Source of the DNA: an uncultured Saprospiraceae bacterium
GTDB taxonomy: Bacteria; Bacteroidota; Bacteroidia; Chitinophagales; Saprospiraceae
NCBI GenBank assembly: GCA_937872385.1
Contig: CALMSO010000098.1
Span: forward strand, 1-64,000
Reading direction: 5' to 3'
DNA: 64,000 nucleotides
Part shown: piece by piece, positions 6,355 through 15,632 of the stretch
How the letters are laid out: every line of letters starts with the position of its first letter
Position numbering within the stretch: the stretch's first letter is position 1
Translations under genes and position numbers: made by a program
Notes under the pieces: generated by a model
Seen by the model: only the letters and a program-made list of their open reading frames with translations
Told to the model about the DNA's origin: nothing
Database searches by the model: none

Positions 6355-8832
6355 ATGAAATACACCATTTTTGATATTGCGCACATTGTAGATGGCACGC
6401 TCTTGCAATCTGCTATTGGGTATAGCGAGGTAGAGCACTTGCTTTTGGACAGCCGCCAGGTATTGTTTCCGGCTACGGCGCTTTTTTTTGCGGTGTCTGG
6501 CGCTCGGCACAACGCGCATCTTTTCATTCCGCAATTGTATGCCGAAGGAGTGCGCAATTTTATCATTTCCGAAAAAATAGACCTCTCCGCCTGCCCGGAA
6601 GCCAATTTCATCCTCGTAGCCAATACGCTCGAAGCCTTGCAAATGCTGGCTGCGCATCATCGGCGGCAGTTTCGCTTACCTATTATTGGCATCACCGGCA
6701 GCAATGGCAAAACCATCATCAAGGAGTGGCTTTTTCAGTTGCTCCGCGAAGCGTATCACATCGTGCGCAGCCCGCGCAGCTACAATTCACAGTTTGGCGT
6801 GCCGCTCTCGGTTTGGCAAATCCAGCCGGAACACAACCTCGGTATTTTTGAGGCGGGCATCTCGCAGTGCGGTGAAATGGTCAGGCTGGCATCCATTGTT
6901 GATTGTACGATGGGGTTGTTTACTAATATTGGCGATGCGCACGCCGCTGGTTTTGCTTCAATGGAAGAAAAAGTGCACGAAAAAGCCCAACTTTTTAATC
7001 ATGCCGACATCGTTTTTTATTGCAAGGATCATGCGCTCATTCATGCAGAACTGACCAACCTGGGCCGAAAGACCTGCTGCTGGTCGCGCCACACGCAAGC
7101 CGCCGATTTGCACATCACCCATATCAGCGTCGGGCAGCAGCAAACGCGTATCGAAGGCATTTTTCGGGCAACGGCACAGTTTATCCGCATTCCTTTTACC
7201 GATCCGGCTTCCATAGAAAATGCTATTCACTGCTGGCTGATGCTGTTGTATCTTGGCGTAGCGCCTGAGCGCATCCGGCAGGGGATGATGCACCTCGAGC
7301 CGGTGGCCATGCGCCTCGAACTCAAGCCCGCTATTAATAATTGCATCGTAGTGAATGACAGTTATAATTCCGATTTGAATTCGCTTACGCTCGCGCTCAA
7401 TTTTTTAGAACAACAGCGCAAACAAAAACAACGCACCCTCATCCTGTCGGATATTTTGCAAAGTGGCGAAGCGCAGGAAACGCTTTACGCGAAAGTAGCC
7501 CAATTGATTAGCGAAAAAAAGATTAATCGCCTCATTGCCATCGGACAAGCAGTGGCCATTTTGCAAAAATACTTGCCATCCACACTCGAAAGTCATTTTT
7601 TTGAACATACCGATGCGCTGCTCGACCAGTTTGAAAACCTACATTTTCAGAATGAAGCCATTTTGCTAAAAGGTGCCCGACAGTTTACTTTTGAACGCAT
7701 TGCCGACCGGCTGGCATTGAAAGCACACCAAACTGTGCTGGAAATCAATTTGCAAAACATGGTTCGGAATTTATATTTGTATAGTCGCTACCTGCGCCCC
7801 GGGGTGCGTACCATGGTGATGGTGAAGGCGGCGGCCTATGGCAGTGGCGCAGCAGAAGTAGCGCGGCTGCTGGAGTTTCATGGCGTGGACTATCTCGCCG
7901 TAGCCTATGCCGATGAGGGCATTGAGTTGCGCAAGGAAGGTATTCACGCGCCGATAATGGTGCTCAACCCGCAGGCCACAGGCTTCGACGCCATGTACCG
8001 CTACCATTTGGAGCCGGAGATTTATGCTGTCGAATTGTTGGAGGCATACACCCTTTTCAGTAAAAGTAGCAATGGCAAACGCGCCAATTTTCCGATTCAT
8101 CTGAAAATAGATACCGGAATGCACCGCCTTGGTTTAGTAGAAAAAGACCTGCCAGCAGTGCTGCACCTTTTGCAAACCCATCCGGAGGTGCGCGTACAAT
8201 CCATTTTCACCCACTTGGCGGCCAGCGAGGCTCCTGCGCACGATGCGTTTACACTCGAACAATTGCAGCGTTTTGCGCAAATGTATGAACAAATTGCGGC
8301 TACAATCGGCTATCGCCCGCTGCGCCATGCGTTGAATACGGCCGGCGTGCATCGCTTTCCTGACTGGCAAATGGACATGGTGCGTCTCGGTATTGGGTTA
8401 TATGGTTTAGATAACTATTCGGAGTTTCGGGAAAAACTTTTCAACGTGCTCTGCCTGAAAGCTACGATTTCGCAAGTGCATGAACTGCAAGCCGGCGATA
8501 CCGTTGGGTACGGGCGGCGCTGGAGAGCGGAGCGGGCCTCGCGCATTGGTACTATTTCAATTGGTTATGCCGACGGGCTGCGCAGGGTCGCAGGCAACGG
8601 TCGGTTTTCGGTATGGCTGCACGAGCAACGAGCGCCCATTGTCGGTACTGTCGCTATGGATATGTGCATGATTGACCTCACCGACATTCCGCAGGCACGC
8701 GCTGGCGATGAAGTGGAAATTTTTGGCGAGCACATTCCCGTGAGCGAATTGGCGCAACTATACGATACCATTCCATTAGAGGTGTTTACTACCATTTCCG
8801 AGCGGGTAAAGCGTGTATATGTGCAGGAGTAA
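6355..8832 (+). CDS. Bifunctional MurF ligase / alanine racemase
   Basis: 825-residue fusion that makes D-alanine and adds D-Ala-D-Ala to the UDP-MurNAc-tripeptide in peptidoglycan synthesis. Residues 1 to about 455 are MurF: ATP loop ITGSNGKT at about 112-119, and the ligase motif VVNDSYNSDLNSL at about 335. From about residue 460 the alanine racemase follows: PLP lysine K491 in VMVKAAAYGSG (the usual KANAYGHG is changed), HLKIDTGMHRLGL, RLGIGLYGL, the catalytic Tyr in SIGYADG near 737, and VGTVAMDMCMIDLTD. This fusion is characteristic of Bacteroidota. The stop codon coincides with the left end of a family-1 repeat. Confidence 0.95.
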   Translation: MKYTIFDIAHIVDGTLLQSAIGYSEVEHLLLDSRQVLFPATALFFAVSGARHNAHLFIPQLYAEGVRNFIISEKIDLSACPEANFILVANTLEALQMLAAHHRRQFRLPIIGITGSNGKTIIKEWLFQLLREAYHIVRSPRSYNSQFGVPLSVWQIQPEHNLGIFEAGISQCGEMVRLASIVDCTMGLFTNIGDAHAAGFASMEEKVHEKAQLFNHADIVFYCKDHALIHAELTNLGRKTCCWSRHTQAADLHITHISVGQQQTRIEGIFRATAQFIRIPFTDPASIENAIHCWLMLLYLGVAPERIRQGMMHLEPVAMRLELKPAINNCIVVNDSYNSDLNSLTLALNFLEQQRKQKQRTLILSDILQSGEAQETLYAKVAQLISEKKINRLIAIGQAVAILQKYLPSTLESHFFEHTDALLDQFENLHFQNEAILLKGARQFTFERIADRLALKAHQTVLEINLQNMVRNLYLYSRYLRPGVRTMVMVKAAAYGSGAAEVARLLEFHGVDYLAVAYADEGIELRKEGIHAPIMVLNPQATGFDAMYRYHLEPEIYAVELLEAYTLFSKSSNGKRANFPIHLKIDTGMHRLGLVEKDLPAVLHLLQTHPEVRVQSIFTHLAASEAPAHDAFTLEQLQRFAQMYEQIAATIGYRPLRHALNTAGVHRFPDWQMDMVRLGIGLYGLDNYSEFREKLFNVLCLKATISQVHELQAGDTVGYGRRWRAERASRIGTISIGYADGLRRVAGNGRFSVWLHEQRAPIVGTVAMDMCMIDLTDIPQARAGDEVEIFGEHIPVSELAQLYDTIPLEVFTTISERVKRVYVQE

Positions 8833-8942
8833 TGACCAATTACGATTTACGAAGTCCGAATTGCGATTTTGTAAAATTTTGAAAAACAAGACTTTGAGCA
8901 TAAATTAAGCGCGTCATTTCTAATTGAAAAGGGTATAATACC
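8830..8942 (+). repeat. Dispersed repeat family 1, copy 2
   Basis: Same orientation as copy 1. It begins TAATGACC on the TAA stop codon of the murF-alr gene and ends GGGTATAATACC. Internal segments GATTTACGAAGTCC, GCGATTTTGTAAAATTTTGA and CTAATTGAAAA align with the other copies. Its ends are less perfect than those of copy 1. Confidence 0.75.
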
Positions 8943-9064
8943 TTGGTTGTCCAGTAAACTTCAGGTACTCCGCTCGCCTGAATTGCACTTTTCCACAGGC
9001 CGGTTACCATTATCCTACCAAAAGCCGCTATCTTTATAGCCTGAAAAACGAAAAGCCTTTTGCC

Positions 9065-11071
9065 ATGAGAGAACTGCTATACTGCTGCATACCATTTTTG
9101 TTGCTGGTTGGATTGCCGGGCTGTGTGCCACCATCCGACGAGCAAACTACCGATGTCACTATTGATTTGAAAGACCCGCTTTTTCAGCAAATCCATACCT
9201 TTCAGGATGCTGCGCAAATAGACAGTTTACGGATTTATTTAGAACATAATGATGCCACTTACCGCTACATGGCGGCCATGGCTTTCGGCTCCATCCGGTC
9301 GTCCGAAGCTATGGAAAACCTATCCGAGCTACTCCGCGACCCCGCGCCCGAAGTGCGTGCTGCTGCCGCTTATGCCCTTGGGCAAATCGGGGATGCCGCC
9401 GCCGAGCCACTTTTGATAGCAGCTTTTGCCAAAACCGATACCGCTGGCGTTTATAAAAAAGCCAATCGCGCCATTCTCGAAGCGCTTGGAAAATGCGGCT
9501 CCAGCGAAACGCTGTCATTGCTCAGCACCATCAGCACCTATCAGCCCCGCGACACCGCCCTGCTCGAAGGGCAAGCCTACGGCATTTATCGCTATGCTTT
9601 GCGCAACATCCCCCTGCCCGCCGGCACTTCCCGCATGGTACAGTTCGCCGCTGACCCTGGCTACCCCGAAAGCGTGCGCTACATTGCTGCCAACTACCTG
9701 GCTCGGGCCGCCAATATTGTCATTGACAGTACCCAAGGTGCTCCGCTCACTCGCCTGATTGGCGACGAGCCTAATGCTAATATTCGGATGGCTTTGGCCA
9801 TTGCCCTCGGCAAAATGAAAAATAGCGCCGCAATGGCTGCCCTGCTCCGTTTGTATGAAAAAGAAAGCGATTACCGCGTTAAGTGCAATATTCTCAGGGC
9901 TTTAGGTAATTATCCATACGCTGATGTACAGCCAACCGTGTTGCAAGCCCTCCGCGACCCGCAGGTGCATGTAGCCACGCGAGCGGCACAGTTTTTCACA
10001 GAAAATGGCACCCCCGACGATGCTACCCTGTATTGGCGCATAGCCAAAGACTCGCTGCCCTGGCAAACCGCTGTGGAATTGTACACTGCTGCCCTGCGCC
10101 ACCTGCCGGCTACTGCTGAATCGTATCGCAACGGTATCAATTATGAATTGCGCCGCCGTTTTGCTCAGGCTACTTCACCTTATCACAAGGCCGCTGCCTT
10201 ACGCGCCCTCGGCGAGTGGGGCTGGAATTTTCGTTTCATCCAGCGCGAGGGCTTTGTAGCTGCGCATCCGGCAGTACGGGCTGCCAGTGTAGAGACCTTA
10301 GCCAATCTTTGCCAGCCGGCGCAGTATCGTAAGTTTTTTGGTAGTAGCATACCCGTTGCCAAAGAATTGTCCATTTATTTAGTTAATGCTATTCAAACCG
10401 GCGATCCCGCCATGGTAGCCATTGCCGCCGGCGCACTGCGCATCCCGGAACGCAATTTCAAAACACTGATTGACAGCATCGGTGTGCTGGAGACCGCCCT
10501 CAACAAATTAGAGCTGCCCCGCGAGACAGAAACCTACCATGAGCTGGCCCAAGCCATTGCCTTTTTGCAAGGCAAAACGGACTTTGAGCCGCGCAAACCA
10601 ACATACAATAATCCCATTGATTGGGAGGTATTTAAAAACCTCAGCCCCGAACCCAAAGCGGTCATTCGCACCAAGCACGGTGATATCACTATTCGGCTCC
10701 TGCGTCGGGTGGCGCCAGGCACGGTGATCAACTTTGTGAAATTAGCCCGCGACGGCTTTTACGATGGTAAAAACTTTCACCGTATTGTGTCCAATTTTGT
10801 TATTCAGGGCGGCTGCCCCCGCGGCGACGGCTACGGCAGTCTCGATTATTCTATCCGGTCGGAATTGCCTCAGATGTACTACGACCAAGAAGGATTAGTA
10901 GGCATGGCTTCGGCTGGCAATCATACCGAAGGCACCCAGTTTTTTATCACCCATTCGCCAGCGCCGCATCTCGACGGAAATTATACTATCTTTGCGCGCG
11001 TCATCAGTGGTATGGACGTAGTACACAAAGTTCGCGCGGGCGATTTGATTGACAAAGTGCTGATTCAGTGA
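9065..11071 (+). CDS. HEAT-repeat lipoprotein with C-terminal cyclophilin domain
   Basis: 668-residue envelope lipoprotein. Signal peptide II with lipobox GLPGC (Cys near residue 19). Residues ~55-500 are alpha-helical HEAT/PBS-lyase-like repeats (YRYMAAMAFGSIRS, PEVRAAAAYALGQIGD, NIRMALAIALGKM). Residues ~535-668 are a cyclophilin-type peptidyl-prolyl isomerase: FVKLARDGFYDGKNFHRIV, FVIQGGCPRGDG, GLVGMASAGNHTEGTQFFIT and HLDGNYTIFARVISGMDVV. The FHRI, QGG and GTQFFIT active-site elements are present, so activity is likely. It would act as a periplasmic or surface folding factor with a scaffold for client binding (inferred). Monocistronic; weak -7-like TATCTTTA at 9029. Confidence 0.9.
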   Translation: MRELLYCCIPFLLLVGLPGCVPPSDEQTTDVTIDLKDPLFQQIHTFQDAAQIDSLRIYLEHNDATYRYMAAMAFGSIRSSEAMENLSELLRDPAPEVRAAAAYALGQIGDAAAEPLLIAAFAKTDTAGVYKKANRAILEALGKCGSSETLSLLSTISTYQPRDTALLEGQAYGIYRYALRNIPLPAGTSRMVQFAADPGYPESVRYIAANYLARAANIVIDSTQGAPLTRLIGDEPNANIRMALAIALGKMKNSAAMAALLRLYEKESDYRVKCNILRALGNYPYADVQPTVLQALRDPQVHVATRAAQFFTENGTPDDATLYWRIAKDSLPWQTAVELYTAALRHLPATAESYRNGINYELRRRFAQATSPYHKAAALRALGEWGWNFRFIQREGFVAAHPAVRAASVETLANLCQPAQYRKFFGSSIPVAKELSIYLVNAIQTGDPAMVAIAAGALRIPERNFKTLIDSIGVLETALNKLELPRETETYHELAQAIAFLQGKTDFEPRKPTYNNPIDWEVFKNLSPEPKAVIRTKHGDITIRLLRRVAPGTVINFVKLARDGFYDGKNFHRIVSNFVIQGGCPRGDGYGSLDYSIRSELPQMYYDQEGLVGMASAGNHTEGTQFFITHSPAPHLDGNYTIFARVISGMDVVHKVRAGDLIDKVLIQ

Positions 11072-11127
11072 TTTTTATACTTTATATCATCCTATAATAA
11101 CAAACTGACGATTCATAACTAACCACT

Positions 11128-12243
11128 ATGAGCCAATTAAAAAACACCCCCTTAACGGACCGCCACATAGCCCTCGGTGCCAAAATGACCGATTTTGCCG
11201 GTTATAATATGCCCGTTTCCTACCAGGGCATTATTGAAGAGCACCTTGCTGTGCGCAATAGCGTGGGCGTATTCGATGTGTCGCATATGGGCGAATTCAT
11301 TGTGCGGGGCAAACAAGCGCTGGATTTGATACAATATGTTACGACCAACGACGCTTCCAAACTTCAAATTGGCGACGCGCAATACTCTTGCCTGCCCAAC
11401 GGCCGGGGCGGTATTGTAGATGACCTGCTCGTCTATCGCCTCCCGGAAGACTACTGCTCGGAGGGCGAAATGGCTTTTATGCTCGTAGTGAATGCTTCCA
11501 ATATTGAAAAAGACTGGAACTGGATCAAGCAGCACAACCGTTTCGATACGCAACTCATCAATATTTCCGAAAAAACTGCCCTATTAGCCGTGCAAGGGCC
11601 ACAGGCCACAGCCGCCTTACAATCACTGACCGATGTCCAGCTTGCCGCAATGAAATATTATACCTTTACCAAAGGCACCTTTGCAGGTGTGGACAATGTG
11701 CTCATCTCGGCTACGGGCTACACGGGGGCGGGCGGCTTCGAATTGTACGTCAATGCCGACCAGATTGGGCATATCTGGGATGCCGTGTTTGAAGCGGGCA
11801 AGGATTTCGGTATTCAGCCAGTCGGGTTAGGTGCCCGCGACACCCTCCGCCTCGAAATGGGCTACTGCCTCTATGGCAATGATATTGACGATACTACTTC
11901 GCCCCTCGAAGCTGGATTAGGCTGGATTACCAAATTGCAAAAAGGCGATTTTATGGATGCCGACACCCTCAAGACACAAAAAGCAGCGGGCCCGAGCCGC
12001 CGTTTGGTGGGGTTCACAGTGAGCGAACGCCGAGTGCCGCGGCACGATTATCCGATAGAAAATGCACAAGGCGAAGTGATTGGCAAAGTGACCTCCGGCA
12101 CGCAGTCGCCATCGCTGGGGCGTCCCATCGGGATGGGCTATGTGCAAGCACCTTTTGCTGCGCCAGGCACGCCGATTTATATTGTAGCGGGTAGCAAAAA
12201 ACTATCGGGAGAAGTCGTGAAATTACCTTTTCTCAAGGCCTAA
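11128..12243 (+). CDS. gcvT: Aminomethyltransferase, glycine cleavage T-protein
   Basis: 371 residues, full length. In the glycine cleavage system the T-protein transfers the aminomethyl group from lipoyl-H-protein to tetrahydrofolate, releasing ammonia and 5,10-methylene-THF. Family features: LTDRHIALGAKMTDFAGYNMPV at the N-terminus, GVFDVSHMGEF near residue 50, LLAVQGPQA, SATGYTGAGGFELY and ARDTLRLEMGYCLYGNDI (the THF-binding region), and a C-terminal GCV_T beta-barrel (GKVTSGTQSPSLGRPIGMGYV). gcvH and gcvP are not in the window. The gene stands alone between the cyclophilin lipoprotein and a MarR-like regulator. Confidence 0.95.
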   Translation: MSQLKNTPLTDRHIALGAKMTDFAGYNMPVSYQGIIEEHLAVRNSVGVFDVSHMGEFIVRGKQALDLIQYVTTNDASKLQIGDAQYSCLPNGRGGIVDDLLVYRLPEDYCSEGEMAFMLVVNASNIEKDWNWIKQHNRFDTQLINISEKTALLAVQGPQATAALQSLTDVQLAAMKYYTFTKGTFAGVDNVLISATGYTGAGGFELYVNADQIGHIWDAVFEAGKDFGIQPVGLGARDTLRLEMGYCLYGNDIDDTTSPLEAGLGWITKLQKGDFMDADTLKTQKAAGPSRRLVGFTVSERRVPRHDYPIENAQGEVIGKVTSGTQSPSLGRPIGMGYVQAPFAAPGTPIYIVAGSKKLSGEVVKLPFLKA

Positions 12244-12372
12244 AATACAGGCTCTTCGGCTGCGCGTGTCGGCTGCTGAAAATCAATGTAGGCAGAGTTG
12301 AACAAATACCCGGATTTTTTCTTTAAATTGGGTTAATTTTATTTTCAGTAAGTTTTGAAAGAATAATCCGCC

Positions 12373-12873
12373 ATGAATTTTCACGAAGGCAAAGAACGGT
12401 TCATACAAGCTTGGGGTGCGCTCGGCTCCAATTGGGGCGTGAATAGGACAATGGCGCAGATCCACGCGCTGCTGCTCATTGCACCGGAATCGCTTTGTGC
12501 AGAAGACATTATGGAAGAACTGAAAATATCGCGGGGCAATGCCAACATGAACCTGCGCGCCCTGATGGACTGGAACCTTGTTTATAAGGAATTGAAACCC
12601 GGCGAGCGGCGCGAATTTTTTGTAGCCGAAAAAGACATGTGGGAAGTCGTCAAAAATATCATCATTCAGCGGAAGAAAAAAGAGCTGGAACCTATGCTCA
12701 GGGTACTCGACGAGCTTTCGGACGTGGAAACCGGCGAACCCGGTGCCGAAGAGTTTATCAGGCTTATCAAAGATGTGAAACTTTTCGCCAGCAAGGCAGA
12801 TTCTACCCTTGATTCGCTCACCAAGTCCGATTCTAATTGGTTTGTCGGCACGTTTATGAAAATGATTAAGTAA
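12373..12873 (+). CDS. GbsR/MarR family transcriptional regulator
   Basis: 166-residue cytoplasmic winged-helix protein. The DNA-binding part is around residues 25-85: IHALLLIAPESLCAEDIMEELKIS, RGNANMNLRALMDW as recognition helix region, then the wing KPGERREFFVAEK. A long charged helix follows (IIIQRKKKELEPMLRVLDEL). The order and sequence match the GbsR-type MarR regulators of Bacteroidota, whose targets often include osmolyte or membrane functions; the target here is not evident because both flanking genes read as separate units. Confidence 0.82.
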   Translation: MNFHEGKERFIQAWGALGSNWGVNRTMAQIHALLLIAPESLCAEDIMEELKISRGNANMNLRALMDWNLVYKELKPGERREFFVAEKDMWEVVKNIIIQRKKKELEPMLRVLDELSDVETGEPGAEEFIRLIKDVKLFASKADSTLDSLTKSDSNWFVGTFMKMIK

Positions 12874-13047
12874 ACCGATTTGTTAAGCAGGAAAGGACGA
12901 TTTGTAAATTTTCTAATTTATATAAAACTGAATTTCAGTATTTTATTTTTTTACAAACCGCCTTTTGTACCCTGTTTTAAGTATCGCTATTTTTACAAAT
13001 AACTGATTATCAATAGGTTAGATTTGGATGCCAGACTTTAGTACGGG

Positions 13048-13090
13048 ACACCTATCACCTATCACCTATCGCCTATCACCTACCACCCAT
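13048..13090. repeat. 7-bp CACCTAT tandem repeat
   Basis: About five copies of CACCTAT with one variant (CGCCTAT), running into CCCATTACTTACT, the inverse of the family-2 repeat head. It lies immediately 3' of the serA stop codon. The gap to the left (12874-13047) is AT-rich and also contains TGATTATCAA (13004-13013) and GATGCCAGA (13028). Confidence 0.75.
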
Positions 13091-13093
13091 TAC

Positions 13094-14053
13094 TTACTTA
13101 TCGTCGCCAAAAAAAGCGAGAATTTTATCAGCCAGTTCCAGCCCGATCAGTGCCTGCGCCTCGTGCGTAGATGCCCCAATGTGCGGAGTGATGGAAATGC
13201 GCTCATGGTCAAGAATTTCCTTGCGGGGCTTGGGTTCAAAGTCAAAAACATCCAGTCCAGCGCCAGCCAGCTTGCCCGAAGCTAATGCCTCCAGCATCGC
13301 TTCTTCGTCCACCACGCCACCCCGAGAGGTATTAATGAGGCAAGCACCATTTTTCATTTTGTCAAATTCCGGCTTACCTACTAATGGCACTCCGCCGCCA
13401 AAAGGCACGTGCAGCGTCAGGAAATCGGCGTTTTTGAGTACTTCGTCTTTGTCGAAGGTTTCTATTTTGGTCGTCAGGCTCAGTCCTTCGCGGTGAAACA
13501 GGTTTAGTTCAATATCCACTTCGCTCACGGCAATATCCGCGGGCATTACTTTCATGCCTAAGGCCAGCCCGATGCGCGCCGCTTCTTGCCCGATGCGCCC
13601 GAAACCAATGATTCCCAGTACTTTACCTCTCAGTTGAATACCTTCCGAGTAGATTTTTTTTAGCTTGTTGAAATCTCCACCAATGCGCATCTGATGATTG
13701 GACTGATGCAAAAAGCGCGACAAGGCAAACATGTGCGCGAAAGCCAACTCGGCCACTGACTGAGAAGAGGCCGCAGGTGTGTTGAACACCTGAATACCCT
13801 TGCTTTCGGCGTATTCGTGATCAATATTATCCAGCCCTACGCCGCCCCGAGCAATGATTTTGAGCTTCGGGCACTGGTCTATCAAATCCTTGCGTACTTT
13901 GGTGGCGCTACGCACGATAATCACATCATAATCAGGCAATACGCGGGGCAGGTCTTCCTGCGCTACCTTGTCAGTGTCCACCTGATAACCGGCTTCTTCG
14001 AGCAGCGTCAGCCCGTCGGGATGGATGCCATCATTAGCGAGAATCTTGATCAT
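13094..14053 (-). CDS. serA: D-3-phosphoglycerate dehydrogenase (short form)
   Basis: 319-residue D-isomer-specific 2-hydroxyacid dehydrogenase, most likely oxidising 3-phosphoglycerate in serine biosynthesis. Motifs: ARGGVGLDNID with the substrate Arg, the Rossmann nucleotide loop IGFGRIG at about residues 148-154, LTLHVPFG, INTSRGGVVDEEAM, and PHIGAST with the catalytic His. It ends directly after the catalytic domain, so it lacks the C-terminal ACT regulatory domain of E. coli SerA; short versions are common in Bacteroidota. Serine/glycine metabolism is also represented by gcvT nearby. Hydroxypyruvate or another 2-hydroxyacid remains a possible substrate. serC is not adjacent. Confidence 0.85.
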   Translation of the reverse strand: MIKILANDGIHPDGLTLLEEAGYQVDTDKVAQEDLPRVLPDYDVIIVRSATKVRKDLIDQCPKLKIIARGGVGLDNIDHEYAESKGIQVFNTPAASSQSVAELAFAHMFALSRFLHQSNHQMRIGGDFNKLKKIYSEGIQLRGKVLGIIGFGRIGQEAARIGLALGMKVMPADIAVSEVDIELNLFHREGLSLTTKIETFDKDEVLKNADFLTLHVPFGGGVPLVGKPEFDKMKNGACLINTSRGGVVDEEAMLEALASGKLAGAGLDVFDFEPKPRKEILDHERISITPHIGASTHEAQALIGLELADKILAFFGDDK

Positions 14054-14203
14054 TATTTCAGAAGTTTTTGATTGTCAACAATAAAAACAACAGCAATGGA
14101 TTGAGCGATAGAAATCCGGCACAAACATCTGAAATAATTGTCAGAATTAGGAACAGGATAGTGTCAAATTATTACAAAACAAGCCACAAACGCGCACATG
14201 GTG

Positions 14204-14692
14204 TTATTCCGAGCGCTCGGAATACGTCGGAAAGGTAGCAATGCTATAATGCGAGTACTTCTGTTGGCTCTGCACTGGGAAGCGATATTGCCGGGTAAAG
14301 CTGGACAAAAAAGCCCCGAATTCAGCTTCTTTTTCTAAGGCCCGTGAGTCGGTGCGCAGGATGTACCCGATATGCTTGATGGTGCCATCGGGATCCCAGA
14401 ATACGTGCAGGCGCACTTTTATACCCTTGATGTCGAAATTAATGCGCCGGGCGTGGTCGTCAAGTGCCTTCATCATTTCCAGCCATTTGTCGAAAGCAAC
14501 TTTCATGTCGTTGTTGCAGGCAGCCAACAAAGTTTGCGGGTATTCCTGAATAAGGGTTTCGTAGGCGGCTTCGTTGGTACCTAATTTGAACACCTTAGGC
14601 AGCTCCGGCTGCGTACTAATGGTAGGTTGGGCATTCAGCAATACAGCACTGACCAGGGCAAGTGCAAACAGGAAGTATATTTTTTTATGCAT
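14204..14692 (-). CDS. Small secreted protein of unknown function
   Basis: 163 residues from the ATG at 14692. It starts MHKKIYFLFALALVSAVLLNAQ, a clear signal peptide, so the mature protein is periplasmic or secreted. The rest (EAAYETLIQEYPQTLLAACN, NFDIKGIKVRLHVFWDPDG, HIGYILRTDSRALEK) contains a central strand pattern loosely like TonB-C-type folds of envelope proteins, but no family is recognised. The frame stays open upstream to a TTG at 14713, but that TTG is the last part of a perfect TAATTTTG -7 box (14718-14711), so translation cannot begin there and the ATG at 14692 is preferred. Confidence 0.65.
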   Translation of the reverse strand: MHKKIYFLFALALVSAVLLNAQPTISTQPELPKVFKLGTNEAAYETLIQEYPQTLLAACNNDMKVAFDKWLEMMKALDDHARRINFDIKGIKVRLHVFWDPDGTIKHIGYILRTDSRALEKEAEFGAFLSSFTRQYRFPVQSQQKYSHYSIATFPTYSERSE

Positions 14693-14710
14693 GTTTTTGG
14701 GCATTTTTAG

Positions 14711-14718
14711 CAAAATTA
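14711..14718 (-). promoter_or_regulatory. Putative -7 box TAATTTTG
   Basis: On the minus strand 14718-14711 reads TAATTTTG, a perfect match to TAnnTTTG, about 19 nt before the ATG at 14692. It argues against the upstream alternative TTG/ATG starts. Confidence 0.55.
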
Positions 14719-14946
14719 AGAATTTTCGTGGCAGTCTGATATAACTTTAGTAATTTTTCTATACGAAAAAAACACATCGAAAGCGAATCGCCGGGTCTTT
14801 GGCTTGTCAAGAGCCGATGCTACCTTGAACGTCAAATTGTTGCATACATTGCTTGCGTCGGGAACCAAACAACCGCCAAATGTGTATTTTAATCGAATAA
14901 ATGCTTGAAAACATCTAACTAATGCCGGCGATTGGCCGCAAAGGTT

Positions 14947-14954
14947 TATTTTTG
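14947..14954 (+). promoter_or_regulatory. Putative -7 box TATTTTTG of cvpA
   Basis: TATTTTTG matches TAnnTTTG and lies about 93 nt before the CvpA start. No good -33 TTG at normal spacing. The surrounding 14719-15046 gap shows no convincing gene. Confidence 0.4.
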
Positions 14955-15046
14955 GATAGTTTGCATTAGCGCACAAGCAGGATTTTGCGTGTATTTTCAA
15001 CCGGAAGCCGCAGCGGCTGAAGTACACAGGTACAAAGAACGAAACA

Positions 15047-15622
15047 ATGATTGATATATTCTTCCTCATATTTGCCGGATACGGATTTTTTCTTGGGTTT
15101 TACCGAGGAATTATCAAAACGGTCTTCACTATTTTATCCTATGTGTTTGGCTTGTTGGCTGCTTTCAAATTGTCGCCAGCCATGACTCGCTTCTTGGAGT
15201 CGGTCTCTGGTATTGACAATCCCTTCATGTACGTGGCGGGCTTTCTGGTCGCATTTTTCGGCACAATGCTGCTGATTCGTTTTTTGGCCAAAGCAATTTC
15301 CCAAGGTATGGAAACAGCTAACGTCAACATTGTCAACCAAATGGCAGGTGGTGCTTTCTTAGCAGCGGTGATGACTTTGGTGTATAGCCTGCTGCTGTGG
15401 TTTGGTGTGCGAGCCAATATTGTGAAAGACGAGCATACGCGCAATTCGCTCACCTATTCTATGCTTGAAAAGTACCCGGAAAATGTTTGGACAGTCATGG
15501 GTAAGCTCAAGCCCACCTTGATGGAATTTTGGGATCACTCGGTAGATTTTATGGACAAAATCGAAAAAGTGAGCGTCGAGCGCACCGAATCCGACCCGAA
15601 TGTATATAACATTGACGATTGA
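15047..15622 (+). CDS. CvpA family membrane protein
   Basis: 191-residue integral inner-membrane protein with four predicted helices: residues ~3-20, 28-45, 60-82 and 100-122. The N-terminal pattern DIFFLIFAGYGFFLGFYRGIIKTVF and the following LSYVFGLLAAFKLSP are typical of CvpA (colicin V production) proteins. The family is broadly conserved and linked to envelope integrity, with the molecular role unclear. The C-terminal ~55 residues are soluble and charged. It converges on folC, leaving only 10 bp between the two genes. Confidence 0.88.
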   Translation: MIDIFFLIFAGYGFFLGFYRGIIKTVFTILSYVFGLLAAFKLSPAMTRFLESVSGIDNPFMYVAGFLVAFFGTMLLIRFLAKAISQGMETANVNIVNQMAGGAFLAAVMTLVYSLLLWFGVRANIVKDEHTRNSLTYSMLEKYPENVWTVMGKLKPTLMEFWDHSVDFMDKIEKVSVERTESDPNVYNIDD

Positions 15623-15632
15623 ATTTGATATT

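Noticed and set aside
14716..15069. 117-codon minus-strand ORF in the gap before cvpA
   Set aside because: Crosses the start of cvpA and the -7 box of the secreted protein gene; composition and translation look non-coding.
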